Source: Rhodobacter capsulatus (GTDB lineage: Bacteria > Pseudomonadota > Alphaproteobacteria > Rhodobacterales > Rhodobacteraceae). From it: 64,000 nt of DNA. This document shows, in pieces, positions 35,062 to 42,929 of this stretch. Numbering within the stretch: position 1 is the first letter of the stretch; each line of letters starts with the position of its first letter. The notes under the pieces were generated by a model that saw only the letters and a program-made list of their open reading frames with translations, ran no database searches and was not told the origin of the DNA. The position numbers were made by a program, and so were the translations under genes. The stretch is taken from positions 1 to 64,000 of the forward strand of contig NZ_QKZO01000001.1 in the NCBI RefSeq assembly GCF_003254295.1, in the 5' to 3' direction.

Positions 35062-35748
35062 ATGCGCATCGGCATCCTGCAGACAGGCCAGTCCCCCGAC
35101 GTGTTGCGAGGGGAGGCGGGCGATTATCCCGACATGTTCGTGGCGCTTTTGCGCGATCACGGGCTGACGTTTCAGACCTTCAATGTCGAGGCGATGGAGT
35201 TTCCCGCCTCGGTGCATGATTGCGAGGGCTGGCTGATCACCGGCTCGCGGCATGGCGCCTATGAGAGCCACCCGTTCATCGCGCCGCTTGAGGATTTCAT
35301 CCGCAAGGCGATCGCGGAAAAGGTGCCGATGGTGGGCATCTGCTTTGGCCATCAGATCATCGCCCAGGCGATGGGCGGCAAGGTCGAGCGCTTTCCGGGC
35401 GGTTGGGCGGTCGGGCCGCAGACCTATGATTTCGGCGGCGATCCGGTGGTCTTGAACGCCTGGCACCGCGATCAGGTGACGGCGCGCCCCGAGGCGGCAA
35501 AGGTCATCGCCTGCAACGAGTTTTGCGAAAACGCCGCGCTGGTTTACGGCGATACCGCGCTGACGATCCAGGCACATCCCGAATTCCGCGATGCCTTTGT
35601 CGAGGGGCTGATGGCGGCGCGCGGCCCGGGTCTTGTCCCCGATCCGCTGATGGCCGAGGCGCGGGCAAAGATGGCCACGGGCCGCGGCACCGATTCCGCC
35701 CGCGTGGCCGAGCGCATCGCCGCATTCTTCCGCGCGAAACGGGGGTAA
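35062..35748 (+). CDS. Class I glutamine amidotransferase
   Basis: This 228-residue enzyme has the class I glutamine amidotransferase fold, with nucleophile Cys in MVGICFGHQIIAQAMGG and the His/Glu in TIQAHPEF. GWLITGSRHGAYESHPFI matches the stand-alone YfeJ/GuaA-type group. Among ligase/oxidase genes, a PuuD-like role, releasing glutamate from gamma-glutamyl intermediates, is possible, but PuuD belongs to a different subgroup, so this is inference. ATG 35062 has only a weak ribosome-binding site (CACGAG). Confidence 0.85.
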   Translation: MRIGILQTGQSPDVLRGEAGDYPDMFVALLRDHGLTFQTFNVEAMEFPASVHDCEGWLITGSRHGAYESHPFIAPLEDFIRKAIAEKVPMVGICFGHQIIAQAMGGKVERFPGGWAVGPQTYDFGGDPVVLNAWHRDQVTARPEAAKVIACNEFCENAALVYGDTALTIQAHPEFRDAFVEGLMAARGPGLVPDPLMAEARAKMATGRGTDSARVAERIAAFFRAKRG

Positions 35749-35750
35749 CC

Positions 35751-35921
35751 ATGTGCCTTGCACCGCAGCCCTGCCCCTCTCCCTTCACCGCCCCCGCGGC
35801 GATGGAGGGGCGGCGCGCGGCGGCGGCGCATCGCAAGCCGATCCTGACCGGCTGTGCCGATCCCGAATTCTTCTCCGAAGGCGTGCCGCTGGCCCGCCTG
35901 ATGCCCGACCCCGAGGCGTGA
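35751..35921 (+). CDS. Small hypothetical protein in the amine operon
   Basis: This 56-residue frame starts 2 bp after the amidotransferase stop with ATGTGCCTTGC, preceded by GGGGGT. It ends 38 bp before the second ligase gene. The product has four cysteines (residues 2, 8 and one in TGCAD, plus none in a clear metal pattern) and a C-terminal segment DPEFFSEGVPLARLMPDPE that looks protein-like. The tight spacing supports translation. I recognise no family, and a non-coding spacer remains possible. Confidence 0.4.
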   Translation: MCLAPQPCPSPFTAPAAMEGRRAAAAHRKPILTGCADPEFFSEGVPLARLMPDPEA

Positions 35922-35959
35922 CGTCCGACTTCCCTCAAACATTTTGGAAAGCGAAAGAC

Positions 35960-37327
35960 ATGTCACGCAAATCCCCGGACTGGACCGCCCTTATCCCGAA
36001 AGCCGCCCGCGACTACATCGCCGGGCGCCGCCTTGACGAGGTGGAATGCATCGTCGCCGACATCGCGGGTGTCGCCCGCGGCAAGGCCATGCCCGCCTCG
36101 AAATTCGCCTATCAGGACCGCTTCTACCTGCCGAATTCGATCTTTCTGCAGACGATCACCGGCGAATGGGCCGACAACCCGATGGGCGCTTTCACCGAGC
36201 CCGACATGGTGCTGACCCCCGACTGGACCACCACCTCGGCCGCGCCCTGGACCGCCGACATCACGTTGCAGGTGATCCACGACGTCTTCGACCAGAACGG
36301 CGAACCGATGCCGGTGGCGCCGCGCAATGTGCTCAAGCGCGTCGTCGCGCTTTACGAGGCCGAGGGCTGGAAACCGATCGTCGCCCCCGAGATGGAATTC
36401 TTCCTTGTCGCGCGCAACATCGACCCGAACCAGCCGATCATCCCGCCGATGGGGCGGTCCGGGCGGCGGGCGGCGGCGAAACAGGCCTATTCGATGAGCG
36501 CCGTCGATGAATATGGCCCGGTGATCGACGACATCTACGACTTCGCCGAGGCGCAGGGCTTCGAGATCGACGGCATCTTGCAGGAAGGCGGCGCGGGGCA
36601 GGTCGAGATCAACCTCGCCCATGGCGATCCGGTGGCGCTCGCCGATCAGATCTTCTACTTCAAGCGGCTGATCCGCGAGGCCGCGCTGCGCCACGATTGC
36701 TTCGCCACCTTCATGGCGAAACCGATCGAGGGCGAACCGGGCTCGGCCATGCATATCCACCAGTCGGTGATCGATGCGAAGACCGGGCGGAACATCTTTT
36801 CAAACCCCGATGGCGGCGAGAGCGAGGCGTTCTTGCATTTCATTGCGGGCATGCAGACGCATCTGCCCGCGGTGGTGGCGCTGCTTGCGCCTTATGTGAA
36901 CAGCTATCGCCGTTACGTCCCGGATTTCGCGGCGCCGATCAACATCGAATGGGGCCGCGACAACCGCACCACCGGGCTGCGGGTGCCGATCTCGGACCCC
37001 TCCGGGCGGCGGCTGGAAAACCGGCTCGCGGGGATGGATTGCAACCCCTATCTCGGCCTCGCCGCCTCGATGGTTTGCGGCTATCTGGGGCTGAAGGAGA
37101 AAAAGATGCCGCGGGCGGAATGTCAGGGCGACGCCTATATGGGCGAGACCGACCTGCCCTTCAATCTGGGCGACGCGCTGGATCTGTTTTCCGACAGCGG
37201 CCCGGTGCGCGAGGCTTTGGGGATCGAGTTCTGCACCGTGTATGAGGCGGTCAAACGCAACGAATACAAGGAGTTCCTGCAGGTCATCAGCCCCTGGGAA
37301 CGCGAACACCTGCTTTTGAACGTGTGA
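35960..37327 (+). CDS. Glutamine-synthetase-like ligase, probable gamma-glutamylpolyamine synthetase (second)
   Basis: This 455-residue GlnA-like protein has IVADIAGVARGKAMPASKFAY, IVAPEMEFFLVARN, EGGAGQVEINLAHGDP and GSAMHIHQSVID. WGRDNRTTGLRVPISDPSGRR-type sequence forms the nucleotide/glutamate region. It is of PuuA type and diverged from the first ligase at 33533. Two such enzymes in one operon suggest different amine substrates or different chain ends of one polyamine. Its stop is 3 bp before the oxidase gene. The ribosome-binding site GGAAAGCGAAAG is weak. Confidence 0.88.
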   Translation: MSRKSPDWTALIPKAARDYIAGRRLDEVECIVADIAGVARGKAMPASKFAYQDRFYLPNSIFLQTITGEWADNPMGAFTEPDMVLTPDWTTTSAAPWTADITLQVIHDVFDQNGEPMPVAPRNVLKRVVALYEAEGWKPIVAPEMEFFLVARNIDPNQPIIPPMGRSGRRAAAKQAYSMSAVDEYGPVIDDIYDFAEAQGFEIDGILQEGGAGQVEINLAHGDPVALADQIFYFKRLIREAALRHDCFATFMAKPIEGEPGSAMHIHQSVIDAKTGRNIFSNPDGGESEAFLHFIAGMQTHLPAVVALLAPYVNSYRRYVPDFAAPINIEWGRDNRTTGLRVPISDPSGRRLENRLAGMDCNPYLGLAASMVCGYLGLKEKKMPRAECQGDAYMGETDLPFNLGDALDLFSDSGPVREALGIEFCTVYEAVKRNEYKEFLQVISPWEREHLLLNV

Positions 37328-37330
37328 CGC

Positions 37331-38638
37331 ATGGATCTGTTGCATGTGAATGACAAGGCGGGGGAATACCCCGCCAGCTTCTACGCATCGACCCGCGATC
37401 CCGCGCCCGAGCGGCCCGCGTTGGCGGGCGAGGTTCGCGCCGATGTCTGCGTGGTGGGCGGCGGCTATACCGGGCTTTCCGCGGCGCTGCATCTGGCGCG
37501 GGCGGGGCGGCGCGTCGTCGTACTGGAAGCACACCGGGCGGGCTTTGGCGCCTCGGGCCGCAACGGCGGGCAGATCGGCTCTGGGCAGCGGCTCGATGTC
37601 GGCACGCTGGAAAAGCTGGTGGGCAAGGAAACGACGCGCAGGCTGTGGGACATGGCCGAGGAGGCGAAGGCGCTGACCTATGCGCTCTCCGATCAGGCGG
37701 GCGTGCCCACGCGGCGCGGCGTCGCGCATCTGGGCCGCAAACGGTCCGAGGTCGCCTGGCTGCAGGACGAGGCCGCGCATCTGGCCGCCCATTACGGCTA
37801 TGACCAGATCGAGACCTTGGACAAGGCGGCGGCGCAAGCGCTGGTGCCCTCGCCCGTCTATACCGGCGGCGACCTCGATCATGACGCGGGCCATGTGCAT
37901 CCGTTGAACCTCTGTCTGGGTCTGGCGCGTCTGGCCGAGGCGGCGGGCGCGGTGATTTACGAGCGTTCGGCGGTGGTGAAGATCCGCCACGGGCAGCGCG
38001 CGGGCGACACCAGCCGGATCGAGACGGCGCAGGGCCATGTGATCGCGGATCACGTGGTTCTGGGGGCGAACGGCTACCTTGACCGGCTCGAACCGCAGAT
38101 CGCCGCCCGCGTCATGCCGATCAACAATTACATCGTCGCGACCGAGCCTTTGGGCGCGCGTGTGCGCGAGGTGCTGACCCGCGACATCGCCGCCCATGAT
38201 CTGAAATTCGTGGTCAATTACTGGCGTTTGCACGAAGACCGGCTGATCTTTGGCGGCGGCGAGACCGTCAGCTATCGCTTTCCTACTGACATCGCCGCAA
38301 AGGTGCGCAAGCCCTTGGAAGAGGTCTATCCGCAGCTGAAAGGCGTGAAATTCACCCATGCCTGGGGCGGCACGCTGGCGATTACCGTGAACCGGATGCC
38401 CTGCTTTCGGCGTCCGGCGCCGAATTGCCTCTCGGCCTCGGGCTATTCCGGCCATGGGGTGGCGCTGGCGATCCATGCGGGCAAACTCATGGCCGAGGCG
38501 ATCACCGCGACGGGCGACGGTTTCGACGTGATGGCGAACCTGCCGCAACCCAGCTTTCCGGGGGGTACGGCGCTGCGGTTTCCGTTGCTTCTGGCCGGGA
38601 TGACCTGGTTTTCGCTGCGCGACCGGCTGGGCCTCTAG
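37331..38638 (+). CDS. FAD-dependent oxidoreductase, probable gamma-glutamylputrescine oxidase
   Basis: This 435-residue enzyme has the DAO-type Rossmann start CVVGGGYTGLSAALHLARAG, then FGASGRNGGQIGSGQR and a C-terminal SASGYSGHGVALAIHAGKL. It matches PuuB/OrdL-type oxidases, which oxidise gamma-glutamylated putrescine to an aldehyde with release of peroxide. It starts 3 bp after the second ligase gene, so ligation and oxidation are genetically linked. An aldehyde dehydrogenase for the next step is not in this window. Confidence 0.88.
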   Translation: MDLLHVNDKAGEYPASFYASTRDPAPERPALAGEVRADVCVVGGGYTGLSAALHLARAGRRVVVLEAHRAGFGASGRNGGQIGSGQRLDVGTLEKLVGKETTRRLWDMAEEAKALTYALSDQAGVPTRRGVAHLGRKRSEVAWLQDEAAHLAAHYGYDQIETLDKAAAQALVPSPVYTGGDLDHDAGHVHPLNLCLGLARLAEAAGAVIYERSAVVKIRHGQRAGDTSRIETAQGHVIADHVVLGANGYLDRLEPQIAARVMPINNYIVATEPLGARVREVLTRDIAAHDLKFVVNYWRLHEDRLIFGGGETVSYRFPTDIAAKVRKPLEEVYPQLKGVKFTHAWGGTLAITVNRMPCFRRPAPNCLSASGYSGHGVALAIHAGKLMAEAITATGDGFDVMANLPQPSFPGGTALRFPLLLAGMTWFSLRDRLGL

Positions 38639-38702
38639 GCGGCGCTTGGCCGCGTCGCGAAACTTTCACTTGGCGGGCGCGGGGCACGGGTCTAAAGCGT
38701 TT

Positions 38703-38719
38703 CTGAATGTCACATTCAG
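38703..38719. promoter_or_regulatory. Palindrome before the DegT aminotransferase
   Basis: CTGAATGT-C-ACATTCAG is a perfect 17-bp dyad with 8-bp arms. It ends where the AGGAAAG ribosome-binding site begins, 12 bp before the ATG. A bound regulator, or an RNA hairpin, would block the gene directly. The regulator is unknown. Confidence 0.55.
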
Positions 38720-38730
38720 GAAAGCTGAAC

Positions 38731-39915
38731 ATGCCCCGCGACGGTCAGACCCCTCCGAATTGCTATGATGCCGAACCGATCCCCGAGGCCGCCCGCGCCG
38801 AGATCGAGCGGCTGCTCGCCACCGGGGATCTGTTCCGCTACACCTCCGAGAATGCGCCGGTGGCGCAGCTGGAAGCCGAATTCGCCGCGTTGATGGGGGT
38901 GCGCTATGCGGTCTGTGTCGCCTCCTGCTCCGCCGCGCTGTTCCTGTCGCTGAAAGCTTTGGACCTGCCGCGCGGCGCGCGCGTGCTGGTGCCCGCCTTC
39001 ACCTTTGCCGCCGTGCCCTCGGCGATCGTCCATGCCGATTGCGAGCCGGTGCTGGTCGAGGTGGGGTCGAATTTCCGCATTGATCTGGACGACTTCCGCG
39101 CCAAATTCGACGACACGATCGCGGCGGTGATGATCAGCCACATGCGCGGCCACACCTCGGACATGGATGTGATCCTGGAACTGGCCGAGGCCAAGGGCGT
39201 GCCGGTGATCGAGGATGCGGCGCACAGCTTGGGCACGCTCTGGCACGGGCGCAAGATCGGCACGATCGGGAAGATCGGCTGCTTCAGCTTCCAGAGCTAC
39301 AAGATGGTGAATGCGGGCGAAGGCGGCGTTCTGGTGACCGACGATCCCGAGCTTGCTGCCCGCGCGATCATCATGTCGGGCGCCTATGAGCAGAACTGGA
39401 AGAAGCACCCGGGGTTGCAAAACAGCTTCGTGCATTGGCAAAACAAGCTGCCGCTTTACAACACGCGGATGCAGAACCTGTCCGCCGCAGTGATCCGCCC
39501 GCAACTGCCCGAGCTGGAGCGGCGCGTCAGCGCGGGGCTGGCGAACCACGACTATGTGGCTGAAAAGCTGAACCAAAGCCCCTGGCTCGATGTGCCGCCG
39601 CCGCTGGGCCCGGAAACCCGCGCGCCGGACAGCCTGCAGTTCAATCTGGTGGGCGACTGGACCGATGCCGAGGCGATCCGGCTGCAGGACGAGGCGAAAG
39701 CCCGCGGCGTTTCCGTGCAGGTTTTCGGGCTTTCCCCCGACAATGCCCGCGCCTTCTGGAACTGGCAGTTTCTGGGCGCGCAGCCCGATCTGCCGAAAAC
39801 CCGCGCGATGCTGATGCGCGCCTGCGACACCCGCCTGCCCGCGCGGCTGACCCGCCCCGAGCTTGATTTCATCGCCAGCGCGATCGTCGAAGCCGCCGCA
39901 GCGGTGAAGGGCTGA
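38731..39915 (+). CDS. DegT/DnrJ/EryC1/StrS family aminotransferase
   Basis: This 394-residue PLP enzyme belongs to the sugar-aminotransferase family. Marks include RYAVCVASCSAALFLSLKAL, VIEDAAHSLGTLWHGRKIG, and FSFQSYKMVNAGEGGVL with the PLP lysine. ATG 38731 follows AGGAAAG at 7 nt; the ATG at 38707 lies inside the palindrome and is less likely. Usual substrates are nucleotide-linked keto sugars, but no sugar genes are nearby, and it is not clear that it belongs to the amine operon. Its function is therefore open. Confidence 0.85.
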   Translation: MPRDGQTPPNCYDAEPIPEAARAEIERLLATGDLFRYTSENAPVAQLEAEFAALMGVRYAVCVASCSAALFLSLKALDLPRGARVLVPAFTFAAVPSAIVHADCEPVLVEVGSNFRIDLDDFRAKFDDTIAAVMISHMRGHTSDMDVILELAEAKGVPVIEDAAHSLGTLWHGRKIGTIGKIGCFSFQSYKMVNAGEGGVLVTDDPELAARAIIMSGAYEQNWKKHPGLQNSFVHWQNKLPLYNTRMQNLSAAVIRPQLPELERRVSAGLANHDYVAEKLNQSPWLDVPPPLGPETRAPDSLQFNLVGDWTDAEAIRLQDEAKARGVSVQVFGLSPDNARAFWNWQFLGAQPDLPKTRAMLMRACDTRLPARLTRPELDFIASAIVEAAAAVKG

Positions 39916-39919
39916 GGCA

Positions 39920-40070
39920 AGGGGGGGGGCGCTGCCCCCTCTTTGCGCTGACGCGCAAATTCACCCCCGGGATATTTGCACCAAGGTGAAAGCAGCCCCG
40001 GGGTTCATTTCACCTTGGCTCAAATATCCCGGGGGGTGAATGCGAAGCAGAGGGGGGCAGAGCCCCCCTT
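39920..40070. repeat. Long intergenic hairpin repeat, copy 5
   Basis: GGGGGCGCTGCCCCCTC is followed by ACCCCCGGGATATTTG-CACCAAGGTGAAA, a centre with CCCCGGGG, and the inverse TTTCACCTTGGCTCAAATATCCCGGGGGGT. GGGGGGCAGAGCCCCCC closes it. It lies between the convergent aminotransferase and CoA-binding genes, where a bidirectional terminator is expected. Confidence 0.85.
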
Positions 40071-40072
40071 TC

Positions 40073-40492
40073 TCACATTCCCAGCCGCGCGATCTCGAGT
40101 TTCGGGCAGCGGTCCATCACCACCAGCTTGCCCGCCGCCCTGGCCCGCGCCGCCGCCTCGGGGTGGATCACGCCCAACTGCAGCCAGAGCACACGCGCCT
40201 CGGGGCGATGGGTCAGCATCTGGTCGACCACCCCGGGCACGGCTTCGGGGGCGCGAAAGACATCGACCATGTCGATGACAATCTCTTGCGGGATCGCCGC
40301 CAGATCGGGATAGACCGTCTCGCCCAGCGCGCTTTGCCCGGCCAGCCCCGGATTGACCGGAATCACCCGGTAGCCGCGCGCCTGCAAAAAGGCCGCCACC
40401 GCCTGCGCGGGGCGGTCGGGATTGGCGGAATAGCCTACAAGCGCAATCGTGCGGGTCGTGGTCAGGATCTCGCGTAGCTCGGCATCACGCAT
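40073..40492 (-). CDS. CoA-binding domain protein (YccU-like)
   Basis: This 139-residue protein has a single Rossmann-type CoA-binding domain: IALVGYSANPDRPAQAVAAFL at the start, GYRVIPVNPGLAGQSALGETVY, DMVDVFRAPEAVPGVVDQML and VVMDRCPKLEIARL at the end. This is the YccU group, widespread and of unknown function. The start at 40492 is preceded by GGAGGCGCCG. It is downstream of a candidate sRNA/terminator region and rlmB, all on the minus strand. Confidence 0.88.
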   Translation of the reverse strand: MRDAELREILTTTRTIALVGYSANPDRPAQAVAAFLQARGYRVIPVNPGLAGQSALGETVYPDLAAIPQEIVIDMVDVFRAPEAVPGVVDQMLTHRPEARVLWLQLGVIHPEAAARARAAGKLVVMDRCPKLEIARLGM

Positions 40493-40509
40493 CGGCGCCT
40501 CCGGTCAAG

Positions 40510-40543
40510 AAAAAGCGCCCGGACCACAGGGGGCACCGGGCGC
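40510..40543 (-). terminator. Terminator on the minus strand
   Basis: On the minus strand GCGCCCGG (40543-40536) pairs with CCGGGCGC (40522-40515) around a 13-nt loop, and TTTTT follows at 40514-40510. It ends transcripts coming from rlmB or from the stretch 40544-40694. Confidence 0.85.
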
Positions 40544-40640
40544 GAAAGTGCGGAACGAGGGACAGTGACAGTCAACGCGGAGGTTCCGGCTCCGCGTCTC
40601 ACCACTGAGACATAGGGATGTGAAAGCCGCGTTAAAGGGT
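40510..40640 (-). ncRNA. Candidate small RNA downstream of rlmB
   Basis: Between the rlmB stop and the terminator, the minus strand holds hairpin GTCTC-AGTGGT-GAGAC (40611-40596) and hairpin CGCGGAG-CCGGAAC-CTCCGCG (40596-40576), then the terminator. CCCTATGT near 40620 could be a promoter -10. It could equally be a structured 3' UTR of rlmB. The call rests only on stacked hairpins ending in an intrinsic terminator. Confidence 0.3.
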
Positions 40641-40694
40641 CGCAGCAAAAGATTCCGCGAAAATCGCCCTTTCGTGATCTTCCCCTCCTGTCGG

Positions 40695-41489
40695 TCAGCC
40701 GCCGTTGCGGGCGCTGGTCGCGGCATAAAGCGCCACCGCCGCCGCATTCGACACGTTGAGCGAGCCGAAGGCCCCGGAAAAGGGCACCCGCACCAGATGA
40801 TCGCAGGTCTCGCGGGTCTTTTCGCGCAGCCCCGGCCCCTCGGCGCCCAGAACGATCGCCACCGGCCGCGTGCCCACCTGCGCCAGCCCCTCGGCAAGCG
40901 TCATCGTGGCCTCGCCCGCCAGACCGATCAGCACATAGCCCATGTCGCGCAGCTCACCCATCGCGTCGGAAAGATTGGTGATGCGCAGATAGGGCTGGCG
41001 CTCCAGCGCCCCCGAGGCGGTCTTCGCCAAAGCCCCGGTTTCGGGCGCGGAATGGCGCGCGGGCGCGACGACGGCGCGGGCGCCGAAGACCTCGGCCGAG
41101 CGCAGGATCGCGCCGACGTTATGCGGATCGGTGACCCGGTCCAGCAGCACGATCAAGGGCAGCCCCGCGCCGGTCAGCGCGACATCGGAAAGCTTGCCCC
41201 AGTCGAGCGGCTTGACCTCCAGCGCGGCGCCCTGATGCACCTGATCGGGGCCCAGCGGCACCTGCGCATCGAACTTGCGCGGCTCGATGATCTCGGGCTC
41301 CAGCCCGCCGGCCGCGATCGCCTCGCCCAGCTTGTCGGCGGCGTTCTTCGTCAGCACGAGCCGCAGCTTGACCCGATCGGGGTTCATCAGCGCGTCGCGC
41401 ACCGCATGCAGACCGAAGAGCCACAGCGTTTCCGCCGCCGCGGCCCGCTTGGCGCGTTCCTTCTCGATCACCCAGTCCGGTTTCTTCAT
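40695..41489 (-). CDS. rlmB: TrmH/RlmB family 23S rRNA 2'-O-methyltransferase
   Basis: This 264-residue SPOUT methyltransferase has an N-terminal substrate-binding domain (LWLFGLHAVRDALMNPDRVK). Its catalytic domain carries the three TrmH motifs: LDRVTDPHNVGAILRSAEVFGA, IVLGAEGPGLREKTRE and IPMxGxxxSLNVS-like VPFSGAFGSLNVSNAAAVALY. RlmB methylates a guanosine in 23S rRNA; other TrmH substrates are possible. ATG 41489 follows AGAGGTGCAAG and suits the conserved length. The tRNA-Tyr lies divergently upstream. Confidence 0.85.
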   Translation of the reverse strand: MKKPDWVIEKERAKRAAAAETLWLFGLHAVRDALMNPDRVKLRLVLTKNAADKLGEAIAAGGLEPEIIEPRKFDAQVPLGPDQVHQGAALEVKPLDWGKLSDVALTGAGLPLIVLLDRVTDPHNVGAILRSAEVFGARAVVAPARHSAPETGALAKTASGALERQPYLRITNLSDAMGELRDMGYVLIGLAGEATMTLAEGLAQVGTRPVAIVLGAEGPGLREKTRETCDHLVRVPFSGAFGSLNVSNAAAVALYAATSARNGG

Positions 41490-41596
41490 CTTGCACCTCT
41501 GTTTCGATCTTCTGTGCGCTGCAGGACCCGCTTTGGCAAGGGGGCGCAAAATGCTGCTTGACGCCCCCCGCCCCCTTCGTTACATCGCCCCACGTC

Positions 41597-41680
41597 GGGT
41601 GACGAGCTGCAAGGTGCGGCAGCGGACTGTAACTCCGCCGGGGAGACCCACGCCTGGTTCGATTCCAGGGTCACCCACCA
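41597..41680 (+). tRNA. tRNA-Tyr (GTA)
   Basis: This 84-nt class II tRNA has acceptor GGGTGAC/GTCACCC, anticodon stem GCGGA/TCCGC with loop CTGTAAC (anticodon GTA), a long variable arm with stem GGG/CCC, T arm CCTGG/CCAGG with loop TTCGATT, and an encoded ACCA end. Position 8 reads G rather than the nearly universal T (GGGTGAC is followed by GA). It is close to the rlmB start but on the opposite strand. Confidence 0.9.
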
Positions 41681-41773
41681 CTTTCCCGAAGTGGTGAGGA
41701 TGCCGACAGGCCCGCTTGTGCCGGGCGCGAATCCCGCTACTGTGGCGCCATTGATTGCAGCGGGCGCGAGCAG

Positions 41774-42751
41774 ATGCAGCCGGATTACAACGTTTTCTTC
41801 ATCGTGCAGGCGGGGCGGCTTGAATACGAGGCGCTGATCTTTGCAGCTTCGTTCCGCGACGCGAATCCCGATTTCAAGGGCCGTCTGATCGCCGCCGAAC
41901 CCACGGGGGCGAAATGGTCCACGCCCGTCGCGATCTCGGATCCGGTGCGGCGTTTCCTGACCGATCACGGCGTCGAAATCCTGCCCTTCGAGAACCGGCA
42001 TTTCGGCGAAAGCTACCCGCAGGGCAACAAGATCGAGGCGATGGCCGCCCTGCCCGCGGGGCCCTTTGTCTTTTTCGACACAGACACGCTGTTTCTCGGG
42101 CCGCTGTCGCAGGTGGGATTCGATTTCAACCGCCCCTCAGCCTCGATGCGGCGCGAGGGCACCTGGCCCGAGCCGCAGCTTTACGGCGCCGATTACACCA
42201 CGATCTGGAAAAGCCTTTACGACAAGTTCGGGCTCAATTTCGACAGCTCGCTGGATAAAAGCCAGTATGAAAACTACTGGCAGCGCTATCTTTATTTCAA
42301 TGCGGGCTGGTTCTTTGGCGCCGATGCCCAGGCCTTCGGCAAGCGCTTTATGCAGTATGCCCATGCGATCCGCTGGGACACGCCCGACGAACTGGCCAGC
42401 CAGTCGCTTGATCCCTGGCTCGATCAGGTGGCGCTGCCGCTGGTCATCCACAGTTTCGGCGGCGGACGGCCGGGGCCGGAGCTGGCGGGGCTTGATGGCG
42501 AGGTGACTTGCCATTACCGCGCCCTGCCGCTGCTTTATGCGCGCGAAAGCGATGCCGTGGTGGCGCGGCTCGAGGCGATCTGCGCGCCGCAAAAGATCAA
42601 ACGGATCTTGCGGCTGCACGAACCGGCAAGGAAGCTGATCTATCAGCGCAAGGGGGTGAAACTGCGCGCAAAGATCGACCGGAACGCGCTGCCGCGGCGG
42701 GAATCGATGCTGCGCAATGCGATCCGGCGCGAGAAGCTCTGGCTGCGCTGA
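41774..42751 (+). CDS. Glycosyltransferase-like hypothetical protein
   Basis: This 325-residue protein has a DXD-type motif in FVFFDTDTLFLGPLSQV at about residues 97-113. It also has YLYFNAGWFFGADAQAFGKRF and an alpha/beta start (NVFFIVQAGRLEYEALIFAASFR), reminiscent of GT8-like glycosyltransferases. There is no signal peptide or membrane helix. The basic C-terminal part (KLIYQRKGVKLRAKID) may bind membrane or nucleic acid. I infer a nucleotide-sugar transferase, but the family match is loose. It stands alone after tRNA-Tyr. Confidence 0.6.
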   Translation: MQPDYNVFFIVQAGRLEYEALIFAASFRDANPDFKGRLIAAEPTGAKWSTPVAISDPVRRFLTDHGVEILPFENRHFGESYPQGNKIEAMAALPAGPFVFFDTDTLFLGPLSQVGFDFNRPSASMRREGTWPEPQLYGADYTTIWKSLYDKFGLNFDSSLDKSQYENYWQRYLYFNAGWFFGADAQAFGKRFMQYAHAIRWDTPDELASQSLDPWLDQVALPLVIHSFGGGRPGPELAGLDGEVTCHYRALPLLYARESDAVVARLEAICAPQKIKRILRLHEPARKLIYQRKGVKLRAKIDRNALPRRESMLRNAIRREKLWLR

Positions 42752-42929
42752 GCCTCGGCAAGCGGCAGCTCTGTCGATCGCGGCGGGCCATGGCTTGCGC
42801 CGCAAGACCCTGCGCCAAGGGGACCCGCAGACCCTTTCCGCAGCTGCGCCCATATCTGCGAAGGCGAATGTGTTTGAAGGCGCCCGGGCGGGCGGATAGG
42901 CTTGCCCGCGACCATTCAGGGAGACCCCG

